From the NCBI RefSeq assembly GCF_014198245.1, contig NZ_JACIHE010000022.1, positions 44,450 to 108,449 of the forward strand: a DNA stretch of 64,000 nucleotides, read 5' to 3'. Each line of letters begins with the position of its first letter. The first letter of the stretch is position 1. Below are positions 8,390 to 15,997 of this stretch, piece after piece. The DNA comes from Bradyrhizobium sp. cir1. GTDB lineage: Bacteria; Pseudomonadota; Alphaproteobacteria; Rhizobiales; Xanthobacteraceae. The translations under genes were made by a program, and so were the position numbers. Below the pieces are notes generated by a model. That model searched no databases, was not told the DNA's origin, and was given only the letters and a program-made list of their open reading frames with translations.

Positions 8390-9287
8390 CGTTTACAAAA
8401 AACAGGTCGCACTTCTGCTGCGCGTTCTTCCGTTCGTCACCGAGGAAGAATGCTTTGCCCTGAAAGGCGGCACCGCGATCAATCTGTTCGTCCGAGACAT
8501 GCCCCGACTGTCTGTCGATATTGATCTTACTTATGTCCCCGTAGCGCCGCGAGCTGAATCCCTTGCCGACATAGACGCTGCGATGAAACGCATAGTCGTA
8601 AAGATCAAAGAGAAGATCCCAGGCGCGCACGTGCACGAGACTCAAAGAGAGGGGGCCACCGTCAAGCTTGTCGTTCGTTCCCAGAACGTCCAGATCAAGA
8701 TTGAAGTTACGCCTGTGTTGCGCGGATGTGTCTTCGAGCCCGCTCTAACCGCCGCGCGGCCCGCCGTCGAAAACGAGTTTGGGTTTGCAGAGACCCGCAC
8801 GGTCTCCTTCGCCGATCTCTATGCCGGTAAGATCGTTGCCGCGCTGGATCGACAGCATCCCCGCGATTTGTTCGATGTTCGCGACCTGCTGGCGAACGAA
8901 GGCATTACGGATGAGATACGCAAGGCGTTCATCGTCTACCTATTAAGTCACGACCGTCCAATGTCCGAGGTCCTTGCGTCCCCCCAGAAAGATATCAGCG
9001 ATGAATTCCTTCACGGCTTTGAAGGCATGACCGACAAGCCCGTATCAAAGGACGAACTGATAACGGCGCGTAAGAAGCTTGTTGATGAGATCGTTGGCAA
9101 GATGCCGGCCGATCACCGAAAATTCCTGGTGTCGTTCGAGAGAGGGCAACCGGATTGGGGTCTCCTCGGCGTGCCCGACGCGGCCAATCTACCAGCCGTC
9201 AAATGGCGCCAGCAGAACCTCGACAAGCTCACGAAGGAGCGCCGCACCCAACTCGTGGAGGCTCTTGAAAAGGTGCTGTTCAATTAA
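8376..9287 (+). CDS. AbiEii-family nucleotidyltransferase toxin
   Basis: A 303-residue protein with the AbiEii/AbiGii nucleotidyltransferase signature: GGTAINLF at residues 31-38, and the metal-binding pair Asp48-x-Asp50 in RLSVDIDLTY. A later FADLYAGKIVAALDRQHPRDLFDV motif is also typical. The domain transfers nucleotides, and related MenT toxins modify tRNA acceptor ends. Induced by phage, it would cause abortive infection or dormancy. Both catalytic signatures are intact, so the pair looks functional. Confidence 0.88.
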   Translation: MAFADVYKKQVALLLRVLPFVTEEECFALKGGTAINLFVRDMPRLSVDIDLTYVPVAPRAESLADIDAAMKRIVVKIKEKIPGAHVHETQREGATVKLVVRSQNVQIKIEVTPVLRGCVFEPALTAARPAVENEFGFAETRTVSFADLYAGKIVAALDRQHPRDLFDVRDLLANEGITDEIRKAFIVYLLSHDRPMSEVLASPQKDISDEFLHGFEGMTDKPVSKDELITARKKLVDEIVGKMPADHRKFLVSFERGQPDWGLLGVPDAANLPAVKWRQQNLDKLTKERRTQLVEALEKVLFN

Positions 9288-9439
9288 GTGGTACTTTAGG
9301 TTATCCGTGTCATTAGGGGATTGATTTTATTGTACTTTGCTGGAATCTCTTTTGACCAGAATGCGGACGTTACTACCTCCGCGACAAGCTGCCTTAAGTT
9401 GTCCTTCTTTCCTTTCTCAATCCGATTTGGTCTTATGGA

Positions 9440-10018
9440 ATGGCCACAGAAGCGGACACCTGCCGAAAATTCGTTGTACCCAAACTTCAAAGTGCGGGTT
9501 GGGATAGCGATCCTCACTCCATCGCCGAGCAGCGGACGATTACAGACGGCCGTGTCGTTCCGGTCGGGAAAGGCTTCATCCGCAAGCCACCGAAGCGAGT
9601 TGATTACCTTCTGCGCTACATGCGCGATTTTCCGCTTGCAGTGGTCGAGGCCAAAGCGGCCTACAAGACCGCTGCCGATGCCGTCCAGCAGGCCCGCACT
9701 TACGCTGAAATGCTCGGCCTCGCATTCGCTTATGCGACCAACGGGCATGACATCATTGAAATCGACTATTTCACCGGCAAGGAAACCCACGTCACAGACT
9801 ACGCAACGCCCCAAGAGCTTTGGGCGCGTTATCAAGCAGGACAAGGCCTCGGAAAAGTCGAGGTCGGCGAGCGACTCCTGACTCCGTTCAATCACACCGG
9901 CGGTAAAGACGAGCGATACTATCAACAGATCGCCATCAACCGCACGGTTGAAGCGATCCTCAAGGGCCACGAGCGCCTCCTGCTCACAATGAACATCATC
10001 GCAGACGGCAAGTATTAA
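9440..10018 (+). pseudogene. Truncated HsdR (type I restriction endonuclease R subunit), N-terminal nuclease domain only
   Basis: 192 residues match the N-terminus of HsdR-like proteins: a nuclease core with VDYLLRY and VVEAKAAYKTAADAVQQARTYAEML, then FTG and the segment leading to the helicase domain (YYQQIAINRTVEAI..RLLLTM). Full-length HsdR proteins continue into the Walker A motif at this point. Here the frame reads NIIADGKY and stops, so all helicase motifs are absent. No hsdM or hsdS is nearby. The break, less than 200 bases from the integrase, suggests a recombination scar. The fragment may be inert, or could survive as a stand-alone nuclease domain. Confidence 0.7.
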
Positions 10019-10196
10019 GCAGGCGCCGTACCCAAAAGTATCGAAGCGCTGAGGGCTGATTATTCGATTGCGTCGCGGAATCTCCCTCGTCTAGAATCGA
10101 GTTGGGAATATGTGGGAATGTCTTGCAATGCATTCGCCCTGCAAGAGGATTTTTGAGAAGTGCTCATTGCACGCGTGCTAGTCTGTTGCAGGGGTA

Positions 10197-11402
10197 ATGA
10201 TCATGTCAGTCCGCAAGCGCAGTTGGAAAAACGCCGACGGTACGGAAACGACGGTCTGGGTGGCCGACGTTGCCGACGCCACCGGTCATCGCGAACGGCG
10301 CCAGTTCGACAGCCGCAAGGAAGCCGATGCTTTCCGGATTGCTACGGAAGGGCAGATGCTCGCCGGAACGTTCCGGGGTGACGCCGCGAAGTTCACGGTC
10401 AAGGACGCCGCTGTTGCTTTTCTCGACTACTGCGAGGGCCGACGCCAGCGACGCGAACGCATGACGACCAAGAACTACAAGGTGATGGAAGGTCACGTCT
10501 ACAATTACATCTGTCCAGATCCGAAGCGCCACGAGGGCAAGAAGCGCGTCGCGCGTCTCAAGTTGTTCGACGGCGGCATCAAGATGTCGAATTTGCGGAC
10601 CCGTGTCGTGACAGATTTTCGGGACCGCCTTCGGGAAGCCGGTGTCACGGTCGTTACCACCCGCAAAATCTTGAGCACCCTGCAACAGATTGTCGGTAAC
10701 GCCGTCAGCCTTGATTGGGTCGCGATCAATGTTGCGAAAGGCGTGAAGGTAATCGGTCGGCGCGAAGAGGGCGCTCGAAAGGTCGTGCCGCCCAGCAAAG
10801 AAGCAATTCGCGCATTGCTGGCGGTTGCCGACCAGGATTTTAGAGTGAAACTTGCGTTCGCCAGTGCGACCGGCATCAGGGCGGGCGAGTTGCACGCGCT
10901 ACGCTGGCATCACCTTGATCTTGCCAAAGCCGAGGTAACGATCGAAACCCGGGTGGATTCCTATGGTGACGAGGATGTCACCAAGACAGCCGCCGGCATG
11001 AGGACGATCCCCTTGTCGCAGCAGCTTGTCCTCATGCTCAAGGAATGGAAGCTGCGTACCAAGCGCAAGAAGGCCGAGGACCTCGTCTTCCCGAACAAGC
11101 GCGGCTGGTACACGAGCCACGACAATATGGTGAAGCGCAAGTTCCTTCCCCTGTTCGACCTCGTTGAGGAAAAGTACAAGAAGGAAGGACTGAACGCGCC
11201 GCCACCCGAGCGCTTCAACTGGCACGCCTTGCGACATTTCGCGGTGTCATGCTGGATCGAGGCCGATCTGAAACCCAAGACGGTTCAGACCTTTGCCGGC
11301 CATAGCAGCCTTCAGGTCACGATGGACCGCTACGGTCACCTGTTCAAGTCGGACGACCATAAGAGGGCAATGGATGCCATTGCCGATAACATGTTTGGAT
11401 AG
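10197..11402 (+). CDS. Tyrosine recombinase (site-specific integrase)
   Basis: A 401-residue integrase. An N-terminal arm-binding region (WVADVADATG...RRQFDSRKEADAFR) precedes a core-binding domain and a C-terminal catalytic domain. The catalytic residues are Arg228 (ATGIRAGELHALRW), His343 and Arg346 (HALRHF), His369 (FAGHSS) and the nucleophile Tyr379 (MDRYGHLF). Two in-frame ATG codons (10197 and 10203) follow a GGGG run, and either may be used. It is the only integrase in the window and probably mobilises the island or a sub-element. The tRNA-Met fragment at 17,290 is a candidate attachment site. Confidence 0.9.
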   Translation: MIMSVRKRSWKNADGTETTVWVADVADATGHRERRQFDSRKEADAFRIATEGQMLAGTFRGDAAKFTVKDAAVAFLDYCEGRRQRRERMTTKNYKVMEGHVYNYICPDPKRHEGKKRVARLKLFDGGIKMSNLRTRVVTDFRDRLREAGVTVVTTRKILSTLQQIVGNAVSLDWVAINVAKGVKVIGRREEGARKVVPPSKEAIRALLAVADQDFRVKLAFASATGIRAGELHALRWHHLDLAKAEVTIETRVDSYGDEDVTKTAAGMRTIPLSQQLVLMLKEWKLRTKRKKAEDLVFPNKRGWYTSHDNMVKRKFLPLFDLVEEKYKKEGLNAPPPERFNWHALRHFAVSCWIEADLKPKTVQTFAGHSSLQVTMDRYGHLFKSDDHKRAMDAIADNMFG

Positions 11403-11415
11403 GTGGTTCTCCGCC

Positions 11416-12315
11416 TTAACTCTTCAGCCAATCGGTAACCAATCTGACTACCGGCTTACGACGCAGAAAGACGAGCAAAGTGTAGCCGTTCCACCAAGCA
11501 TGCCATTGGAAGACGACACTTTGACCATCAACCAATAGGCTCTCGTTTCCATCGCACGGGCGGCCTATGTCCCTTGCCGCAACCCACGGGTGGCCTGTAT
11601 GGATGGTTGGGGGAATGTCGATTTCGACATACCGCTTGTTAAATGCGGGTGAACCGACCGAACGCCAGATTCCCAGCACCCGGTTGCCCTCCTGATCAAT
11701 CGCGTTCGCCGGATAGTAAAGGAGCAACGCGAGAGCCTCATCTTGCTCCTCGACAAAACGCCAAGCCGTCGCTTGCTTAGACGCGCCATGTTGCTCGGCA
11801 AGTTTGAAGACCGCTGGGAAGTTTGGCTGATAGTCTCGGGCGAGGGATCGAAACCGACTTCCCTGAAAGATGGTCTCGGATCCGAAAAAGTTGGCCTCAA
11901 TTTCAAAGAGGGCTCTAGCGTCCGGCGACAGCGACTCACCATCGTCAAGATAGGCGAGATCAACCGCATGCCAGGGCATCACCTGATGGCCCAGTTCATG
12001 GGCCTTTACGAAAAGCTCGCGACCGTTGCGCGGATCAGGCGGGATGTAAGTCTCGCGCGTTCTAATGTCTGCGATGCCACGAATCTTCTGCATCGCGCTC
12101 CGAAAAAAGCCCTTTGCCTTCTCCGGAAGGGTCTTCAGGAAGCCTTCGTCCGGCAATTCCGCGATATTGGTGACTTTGGCGATTTCAAACAAGCGGTCGA
12201 TTGGCGTCGGCAACACGCCTTCGGCATTAGCCTCTCGTACAAGCTTCCGAACGAGATCGGAAATTCTCGACTCCGACTCGGGCCTTACCGCGATCCTCTG
12301 TTTCGGTAAGGCCAT
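11416..12315 (-). CDS. ImmA/IrrE-family metallopeptidase
   Basis: A 299-residue protein with the zinc motif HELGH (His106, Glu107, His110) and a later Glu near residues 138-140 in ALFEIEANFF, as in ImmA/IrrE (DUF955) peptidases. In ICEBs1 and in Deinococcus such proteases cleave a partner XRE-type repressor upon a stress signal. The XRE gene lies 10 bases upstream in the same operon, so it is the likely substrate. The pair faces the ubiquitin-like operon and probably controls it. The C-terminal 120 residues contain several aromatic strands and may be a sensor domain. Confidence 0.88.
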   Translation of the reverse strand: MALPKQRIAVRPESESRISDLVRKLVREANAEGVLPTPIDRLFEIAKVTNIAELPDEGFLKTLPEKAKGFFRSAMQKIRGIADIRTRETYIPPDPRNGRELFVKAHELGHQVMPWHAVDLAYLDDGESLSPDARALFEIEANFFGSETIFQGSRFRSLARDYQPNFPAVFKLAEQHGASKQATAWRFVEEQDEALALLLYYPANAIDQEGNRVLGIWRSVGSPAFNKRYVEIDIPPTIHTGHPWVAARDIGRPCDGNESLLVDGQSVVFQWHAWWNGYTLLVFLRRKPVVRLVTDWLKS

Positions 12316-12325
12316 TCGCTTTGCC

Positions 12326-12739
12326 TCACTTCTTGTTATTAAAACGTAGGAACTGGATATATTTCACCACCTGTTCCTCTTCGTCAGGCGACAAATTCGC
12401 CGTCATGAGTGCTGACTGGACCGCACTCGGATTTAGGCGTGGTTTACCATCGGCGCGCTCCGTCTTCTGCAAATAGCCGGCCTCGCGCATGAGATCGGTG
12501 TAGGGGACTTTGTAGAACTCAGCCAAGGCCTGCAGTTTGTCCGGTGATGGTTTCGACGCGTCACCACGTTCCAATTGCGACAAATAGGTATTGGAAATGC
12601 GGGTGGCGTCCTCCACCTCCCGCAGGCTGTGCCCACGCACCAAACGTATTTCGCGGAGTGTTTTGGAAAGACTCACGACTTCTCCCACGTTCAAGTCTTT
12701 GATTTGGCTCAGTTTGCCCGAAATATCGGGCAATGGCAA
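12326..12739 (-). CDS. XRE-family helix-turn-helix repressor
   Basis: A 137-residue protein. The XRE helix-turn-helix spans roughly residues 27-80 (LREIRLVRGHSLREVEDATRI and SNTYLSQLERGD). A C-terminal helical extension (DEEEQVVKYIQFLRF) could bind the peptidase. The stop is 10 bases before the ImmA/IrrE start, so the two genes form one unit. The gene diverges from the Ubl operon 102 bases away, and TCGGGC repeats lie in the shared promoter region and in its own first codons. By analogy with ImmR/ImmA, I infer that it represses both directions until cleaved. Confidence 0.85.
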   Translation of the reverse strand: MPLPDISGKLSQIKDLNVGEVVSLSKTLREIRLVRGHSLREVEDATRISNTYLSQLERGDASKPSPDKLQALAEFYKVPYTDLMREAGYLQKTERADGKPRLNPSAVQSALMTANLSPDEEEQVVKYIQFLRFNNKK

Positions 12740-12780
12740 CTATTATTTGACTCGATCGGGCAGTGCATGATATATCGGGC
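12716..12780. promoter_or_regulatory. Palindrome and TCGGGC repeats between the XRE gene and the Ubl operon
   Basis: GCCCGA-AATA-TCGGGC (12716-12731) is a perfect inverted repeat over the first codons of the XRE gene. Two further TCGGGC half-sites follow at 12756-12761 and 12775-12780. They fit an operator cluster for the XRE repressor controlling both divergent units. Confidence 0.45.
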
Positions 12781-12841
12781 GTACATTGCGCACTATTATT
12801 CGCGGAGCGCACAATACCACGCAATCCTGGAGACGATAAAA

Positions 12842-13453
12842 ATGACCGACCAAACTCAAGACTCGCCGCCGAATGTCCTCGCCGCGTCGGTTCCTACGGC
12901 CAGCGGCGGCCCGGAGCAGGCGCGGAACGACCTCGAGCTATTCATTCACGTATCAGGTCTCAAGCCCGACGTGGTGCTCGCCACGGCCGAGGAAACCCTG
13001 CGCGACGTATTGGGCCGCATTCAGACCGTGGAATCGCTAGAAGGATATCACCTCTTTGTTGGCGAGTGCACCGAATCCCTGACAGAGGCGGTCGAGATCG
13101 ATGATGGTGTCGACGAGCACGCCGCAGTCGACATAGACCTGAAGCTATCCGTGCTCGATCTCGAGCGACACCGTCACGTCCACGCACACAAGTGCCACCG
13201 TATCGCGGTGGAGGTGAATTTCAGCAACCAGACGAAAAAACACAGGTTCGCTCCGAATACGACAGTTGCAGTCGTCACCGACTGGGCTAGGTCGAAATTT
13301 CCGATCGATGCCGCGCTGGCCGGCGAATACGTGTTGCAGCTCTGCAAGAGCACCGTCCAGCCACGTTCGACGGAACACCTTGGTGATATCGTGCCGGCAG
13401 GCACCTGCTCGATCTGTTTTGATCTCGTCAAGGAAGTAACGCCAAAGGGCTGA
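12842..13453 (+). CDS. Tandem ubiquitin-like protein (BilA-like modifier)
   Basis: A 203-residue protein. The start is the ATG at 12842, preceded by GGAG nine bases upstream. The frame stays open further upstream, but that part overlaps the divergent XRE gene and its operators. After a disordered 30-residue leader, two segments look like beta-grasp units: residues about 31-116 (LELFIHVSGLK...YHLFVGEC) and 118-203 (HRIAVEVNF...EYVLQLC...CFDLVKEV). The chain ends in Pro-Lys-Gly, leaving a C-terminal Gly ready for activation. Identification rests mainly on the E2-like, JAMM and E1-like genes that follow. BilA of the antiphage Bil systems likewise has two fused Ubl domains. Confidence 0.65.
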   Translation: MTDQTQDSPPNVLAASVPTASGGPEQARNDLELFIHVSGLKPDVVLATAEETLRDVLGRIQTVESLEGYHLFVGECTESLTEAVEIDDGVDEHAAVDIDLKLSVLDLERHRHVHAHKCHRIAVEVNFSNQTKKHRFAPNTTVAVVTDWARSKFPIDAALAGEYVLQLCKSTVQPRSTEHLGDIVPAGTCSICFDLVKEVTPKG

Positions 13454-13457
13454 TCGC

Positions 13458-13958
13458 ATGCTACCACCCGATCAGCGCCTCTTCGAAGCCGACCTACAGT
13501 CCACGGAATACCGCGACGGGGCAGCGAAAGGTCTATGGGGGCAGGTCGCCACGGCTGACCTGCCCGAGGCGACGGCGTGGCCCCAAGTCTATTTCTGGAT
13601 GGCTGCGGCAAAGCGGGTTGGCGCGCCCGACCGCTACCATGTAGCGCTTGACGTGAAGGGCTATCGAGCAGCTTCACCAACGGGTTGCTTTTGGGACCCT
13701 CTTACAAGGACCACGCTTGATCTGAGCCAGTGGCCAAAGGGCAAGCCGGATAGCCGGTTCTCCGTCGTGTTTAGAACCACCGGTTTTTCTTTCCAGGGGC
13801 GGGCCTTCTACCACCCCTATGACCGGGCACCCATGTCCGATCACCCCCAATGGAAGGCGGAATTGCCGCACCTTATGTGGACGAGTTCCCACACGATCGT
13901 TGACTATCTGGAAGAATTTCAATCGCTGCTGATGAGCGAGGACTACCTTGGCATCTGA
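13458..13958 (+). CDS. E2-like (ubiquitin-conjugating fold) protein (BilB-like)
   Basis: A 166-residue protein beginning four bases after the Ubl gene. Its pattern fits an E2 fold: strands around YHVALDVKGYRAASPTG, a long meander, FYHPYD at the place of the E2 HPN motif, and a terminal helix (TIVDYLEEFQSLL). The whole protein contains one cysteine, Cys77 (PTGCFWDP), upstream of the HPN-like position, and none where canonical E2s carry the catalytic Cys. Either Cys77 is the catalytic residue in a rearranged site or the protein is an E2-like adaptor. It overlaps the peptidase gene by 11 bases. Confidence 0.6.
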   Translation: MLPPDQRLFEADLQSTEYRDGAAKGLWGQVATADLPEATAWPQVYFWMAAAKRVGAPDRYHVALDVKGYRAASPTGCFWDPLTRTTLDLSQWPKGKPDSRFSVVFRTTGFSFQGRAFYHPYDRAPMSDHPQWKAELPHLMWTSSHTIVDYLEEFQSLLMSEDYLGI

Positions 13959-14445
13959 CGCAGATATCAAGACCATCAATTTGCCCATACTGTTGTGGGC
14001 GAATGTCATCCGCGATCTGCGTCGTCGCGGCGGCGGTGTGCGCGAAAGCGGCGCATTTTTGCTCGGCCGTCTCGATAATGACCATCCTCGCGTGACATCC
14101 TACCTTTGCTATGACGATGTCGATGCGGACGCTTATCAACTCGGCGCCATCGCCTTCCACGCCTCGGGCTGTGCCGCCCTCTGGCAATATTGCCGTGAGC
14201 ACCAAGTACAGTTGCTGATCGATGTTCATACCCATCCAGGCCAGGATGTTCGACAGAGCTACATCGATATCCGCAACCCTACTTTACCGGTCGTGGGCCA
14301 TACCGCGATGATCGTTCCCTACTTCGCGAATACGTCATGGTGGTCGCTCAAGCAGATCGGTGTCTATGAGTATCGCGGGGGATTCAACTGGCGTACGCAT
14401 TTGGCGGCCGCGCGCAACAGGCGCGTCAAACTCTCACTCTGGTGA
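13948..14445 (+). CDS. JAMM/MPN+ (JAB) deubiquitinase-like metallopeptidase (BilD-like)
   Basis: 165 residues starting at TTG 13948, supported by GAGGA just upstream and by an 11-base overlap with the E2-like gene; no ATG lies near. The complete JAMM zinc motif is present: Glu33 (GVRESGAF), His94 and His96 (DVHTHP), Ser104 and Asp107 (QSYID), that is HxHx7Sx2D. JAMM peptidases remove ubiquitin-like proteins from conjugates or trim their C-termini. The Ubl here already ends in Gly, so deconjugation or quality control is more likely than maturation. Confidence 0.85.
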   Translation: MASDADIKTINLPILLWANVIRDLRRRGGGVRESGAFLLGRLDNDHPRVTSYLCYDDVDADAYQLGAIAFHASGCAALWQYCREHQVQLLIDVHTHPGQDVRQSYIDIRNPTLPVVGHTAMIVPYFANTSWWSLKQIGVYEYRGGFNWRTHLAAARNRRVKLSLW

Positions 14446-14453
14446 AATAACGC

Positions 14454-15848
14454 ATGGCTCCATTCGACGGAGAAATCTCCCGAATATCGAAGCTTTTCAT
14501 TGATCTTGAACAGGCCGACACTGATGCCGTGCTCAGGCGTCGGCAGACTTACATGGTCGCGCTTAACTGCGGCGATGATGTCGCCCCATCCTACACGTTA
14601 CAACTCGCCGTACTGACGGCGGCCATCATCGGAATACGATGTTTCCCCGGAGCAATCCGGGCCGTCGTTTCTCCAGTGCTGGCTGCAGCACCCCTTCGAG
14701 TTTGGCCTTGGCTCGGCCTCAGCTTCGGACAAGCGCTCGCGCAAATAATTGGCCCTGACGCCGTCGCGGCCGAAGTGCCCATAGCATCCCGCGTATTGGT
14801 CTTTGGCGCCGCGGCGGAAACGAAGGGCGCTTTGCGTGTGACATTCGATGGGTGGACGGCGAAGGCCGGCCCGGCCGATAAGGTTATGCGATTGTCAGAA
14901 CGCCAGTATTTTTCGGCAGTCGGGATTCTCGCCGCCTCACTGGCGATGTCCGAACTATTTCTCTCTTTTGCCGGAATAGACCTTCTCGCAACACGCCGGC
15001 CCGTCGGTCTCTCCTTGTGGCGACCCGATTTGCCGATCGATCATCCCGATGCATTGGGGCTACCCGTCAGTTTTCTGCCGCGCAGCTTTTGGCTTTTGGG
15101 TTTGGGCCATCTCGGTAATGCATATCTATGGGCACTTGCGACTTTGCCTTACGCCAGACCGACGGACGCTGACTTTGCCCTCTTCGATTTCGACAAGGTC
15201 ATAAAGGACAACGTCGAGACTGGCGTTCTCTTCGAGACGGGCTTCGTCAACAAGTTCAAGCCACACGCATGTGATATTTGGCTTAACCGGCATGGCTTCC
15301 AGCAAGTGCGGCTAGTCGAACGAAGGTTCGATGCCTCGTTCAGGCTTCAGGGCGATGAGCCCACGCTAGCGCTTTGCGGCTTTGACACCAATCCAGCGCG
15401 ACGTGACCTTCCCAACGGAGGGTTTGCCCGTGTAATCGAAAGCGGCCTTGGCGGTACCGCGAACAACTTCGATACGATCAGCTTCCACACGCTCCCCAAT
15501 CCTCGCAGCCCCGACGATCTGTGGCCAGACCAAACGAAGGCAGAGCTAGCAAAGATCGAAGCCGAGCAAGAGCGTGTTGCTAGCGAAAATTGCGGCTATC
15601 AGAAGCTCGCGCAGGACATTTGCGGCCGCCGAGATCTCGCGGGCAAGTCCGTAGCAGTCCCTTTTGTGGGCACCACCGCCGCGAGCCTGGTGGTCGGCGA
15701 AGCGGTCAAACTTCTACATGACGGCCCCGCCTACCATGGCATCAAGTTGAGCCTCGGCGATCTGGCCAGGGTTCGTACCATCAGGAACGGCAACTATAGC
15801 GCCCTTGATACAGCGGCGATCGCGTCCATCGAGCGCAATCCACTCTAA
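14454..15848 (+). CDS. E1-like ubiquitin-activating (ThiF-fold) enzyme (BilC-like)
   Basis: A 464-residue protein. The N-terminal 200 residues are of unknown fold. The ThiF/E1 Rossmann domain starts near residue 212 with FWLLGLGHLGNAYL, followed by the acidic strand end DFDKV (244-248) and KDNVETGVLF, which match the ATP- and metal-binding elements of E1/MoeB/ThiF. Near the C-terminus, SENCGY (Cys380) and ICGRR (Cys390) precede VPFVGTTAASLVVGEAVKLL, the usual helix after the E1 catalytic Cys, so Cys380 is the best thioester candidate. It would adenylate the C-terminal Gly of the tandem Ubl. Starts eight bases after the JAMM gene. Confidence 0.82.
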   Translation: MAPFDGEISRISKLFIDLEQADTDAVLRRRQTYMVALNCGDDVAPSYTLQLAVLTAAIIGIRCFPGAIRAVVSPVLAAAPLRVWPWLGLSFGQALAQIIGPDAVAAEVPIASRVLVFGAAAETKGALRVTFDGWTAKAGPADKVMRLSERQYFSAVGILAASLAMSELFLSFAGIDLLATRRPVGLSLWRPDLPIDHPDALGLPVSFLPRSFWLLGLGHLGNAYLWALATLPYARPTDADFALFDFDKVIKDNVETGVLFETGFVNKFKPHACDIWLNRHGFQQVRLVERRFDASFRLQGDEPTLALCGFDTNPARRDLPNGGFARVIESGLGGTANNFDTISFHTLPNPRSPDDLWPDQTKAELAKIEAEQERVASENCGYQKLAQDICGRRDLAGKSVAVPFVGTTAASLVVGEAVKLLHDGPAYHGIKLSLGDLARVRTIRNGNYSALDTAAIASIERNPL

Positions 15849-15997
15849 TCCTTGCCAAAGGTGATCTGCCTGGCTCTTGACCGCGAATGCGTGCCTTGCC
15901 GGCAGTCTGCACCACGACATGGGACACGATCATCGACGCGTAGAGATCGAATGTATACCCTCGTAAACTAGTCAGCGAGTCGCCGGAAAGTTCGCCA

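Noticed and set aside
9440..10018. A functional type I restriction system
   Set aside because: The R subunit lacks its helicase part, and neither hsdM nor hsdS is present.
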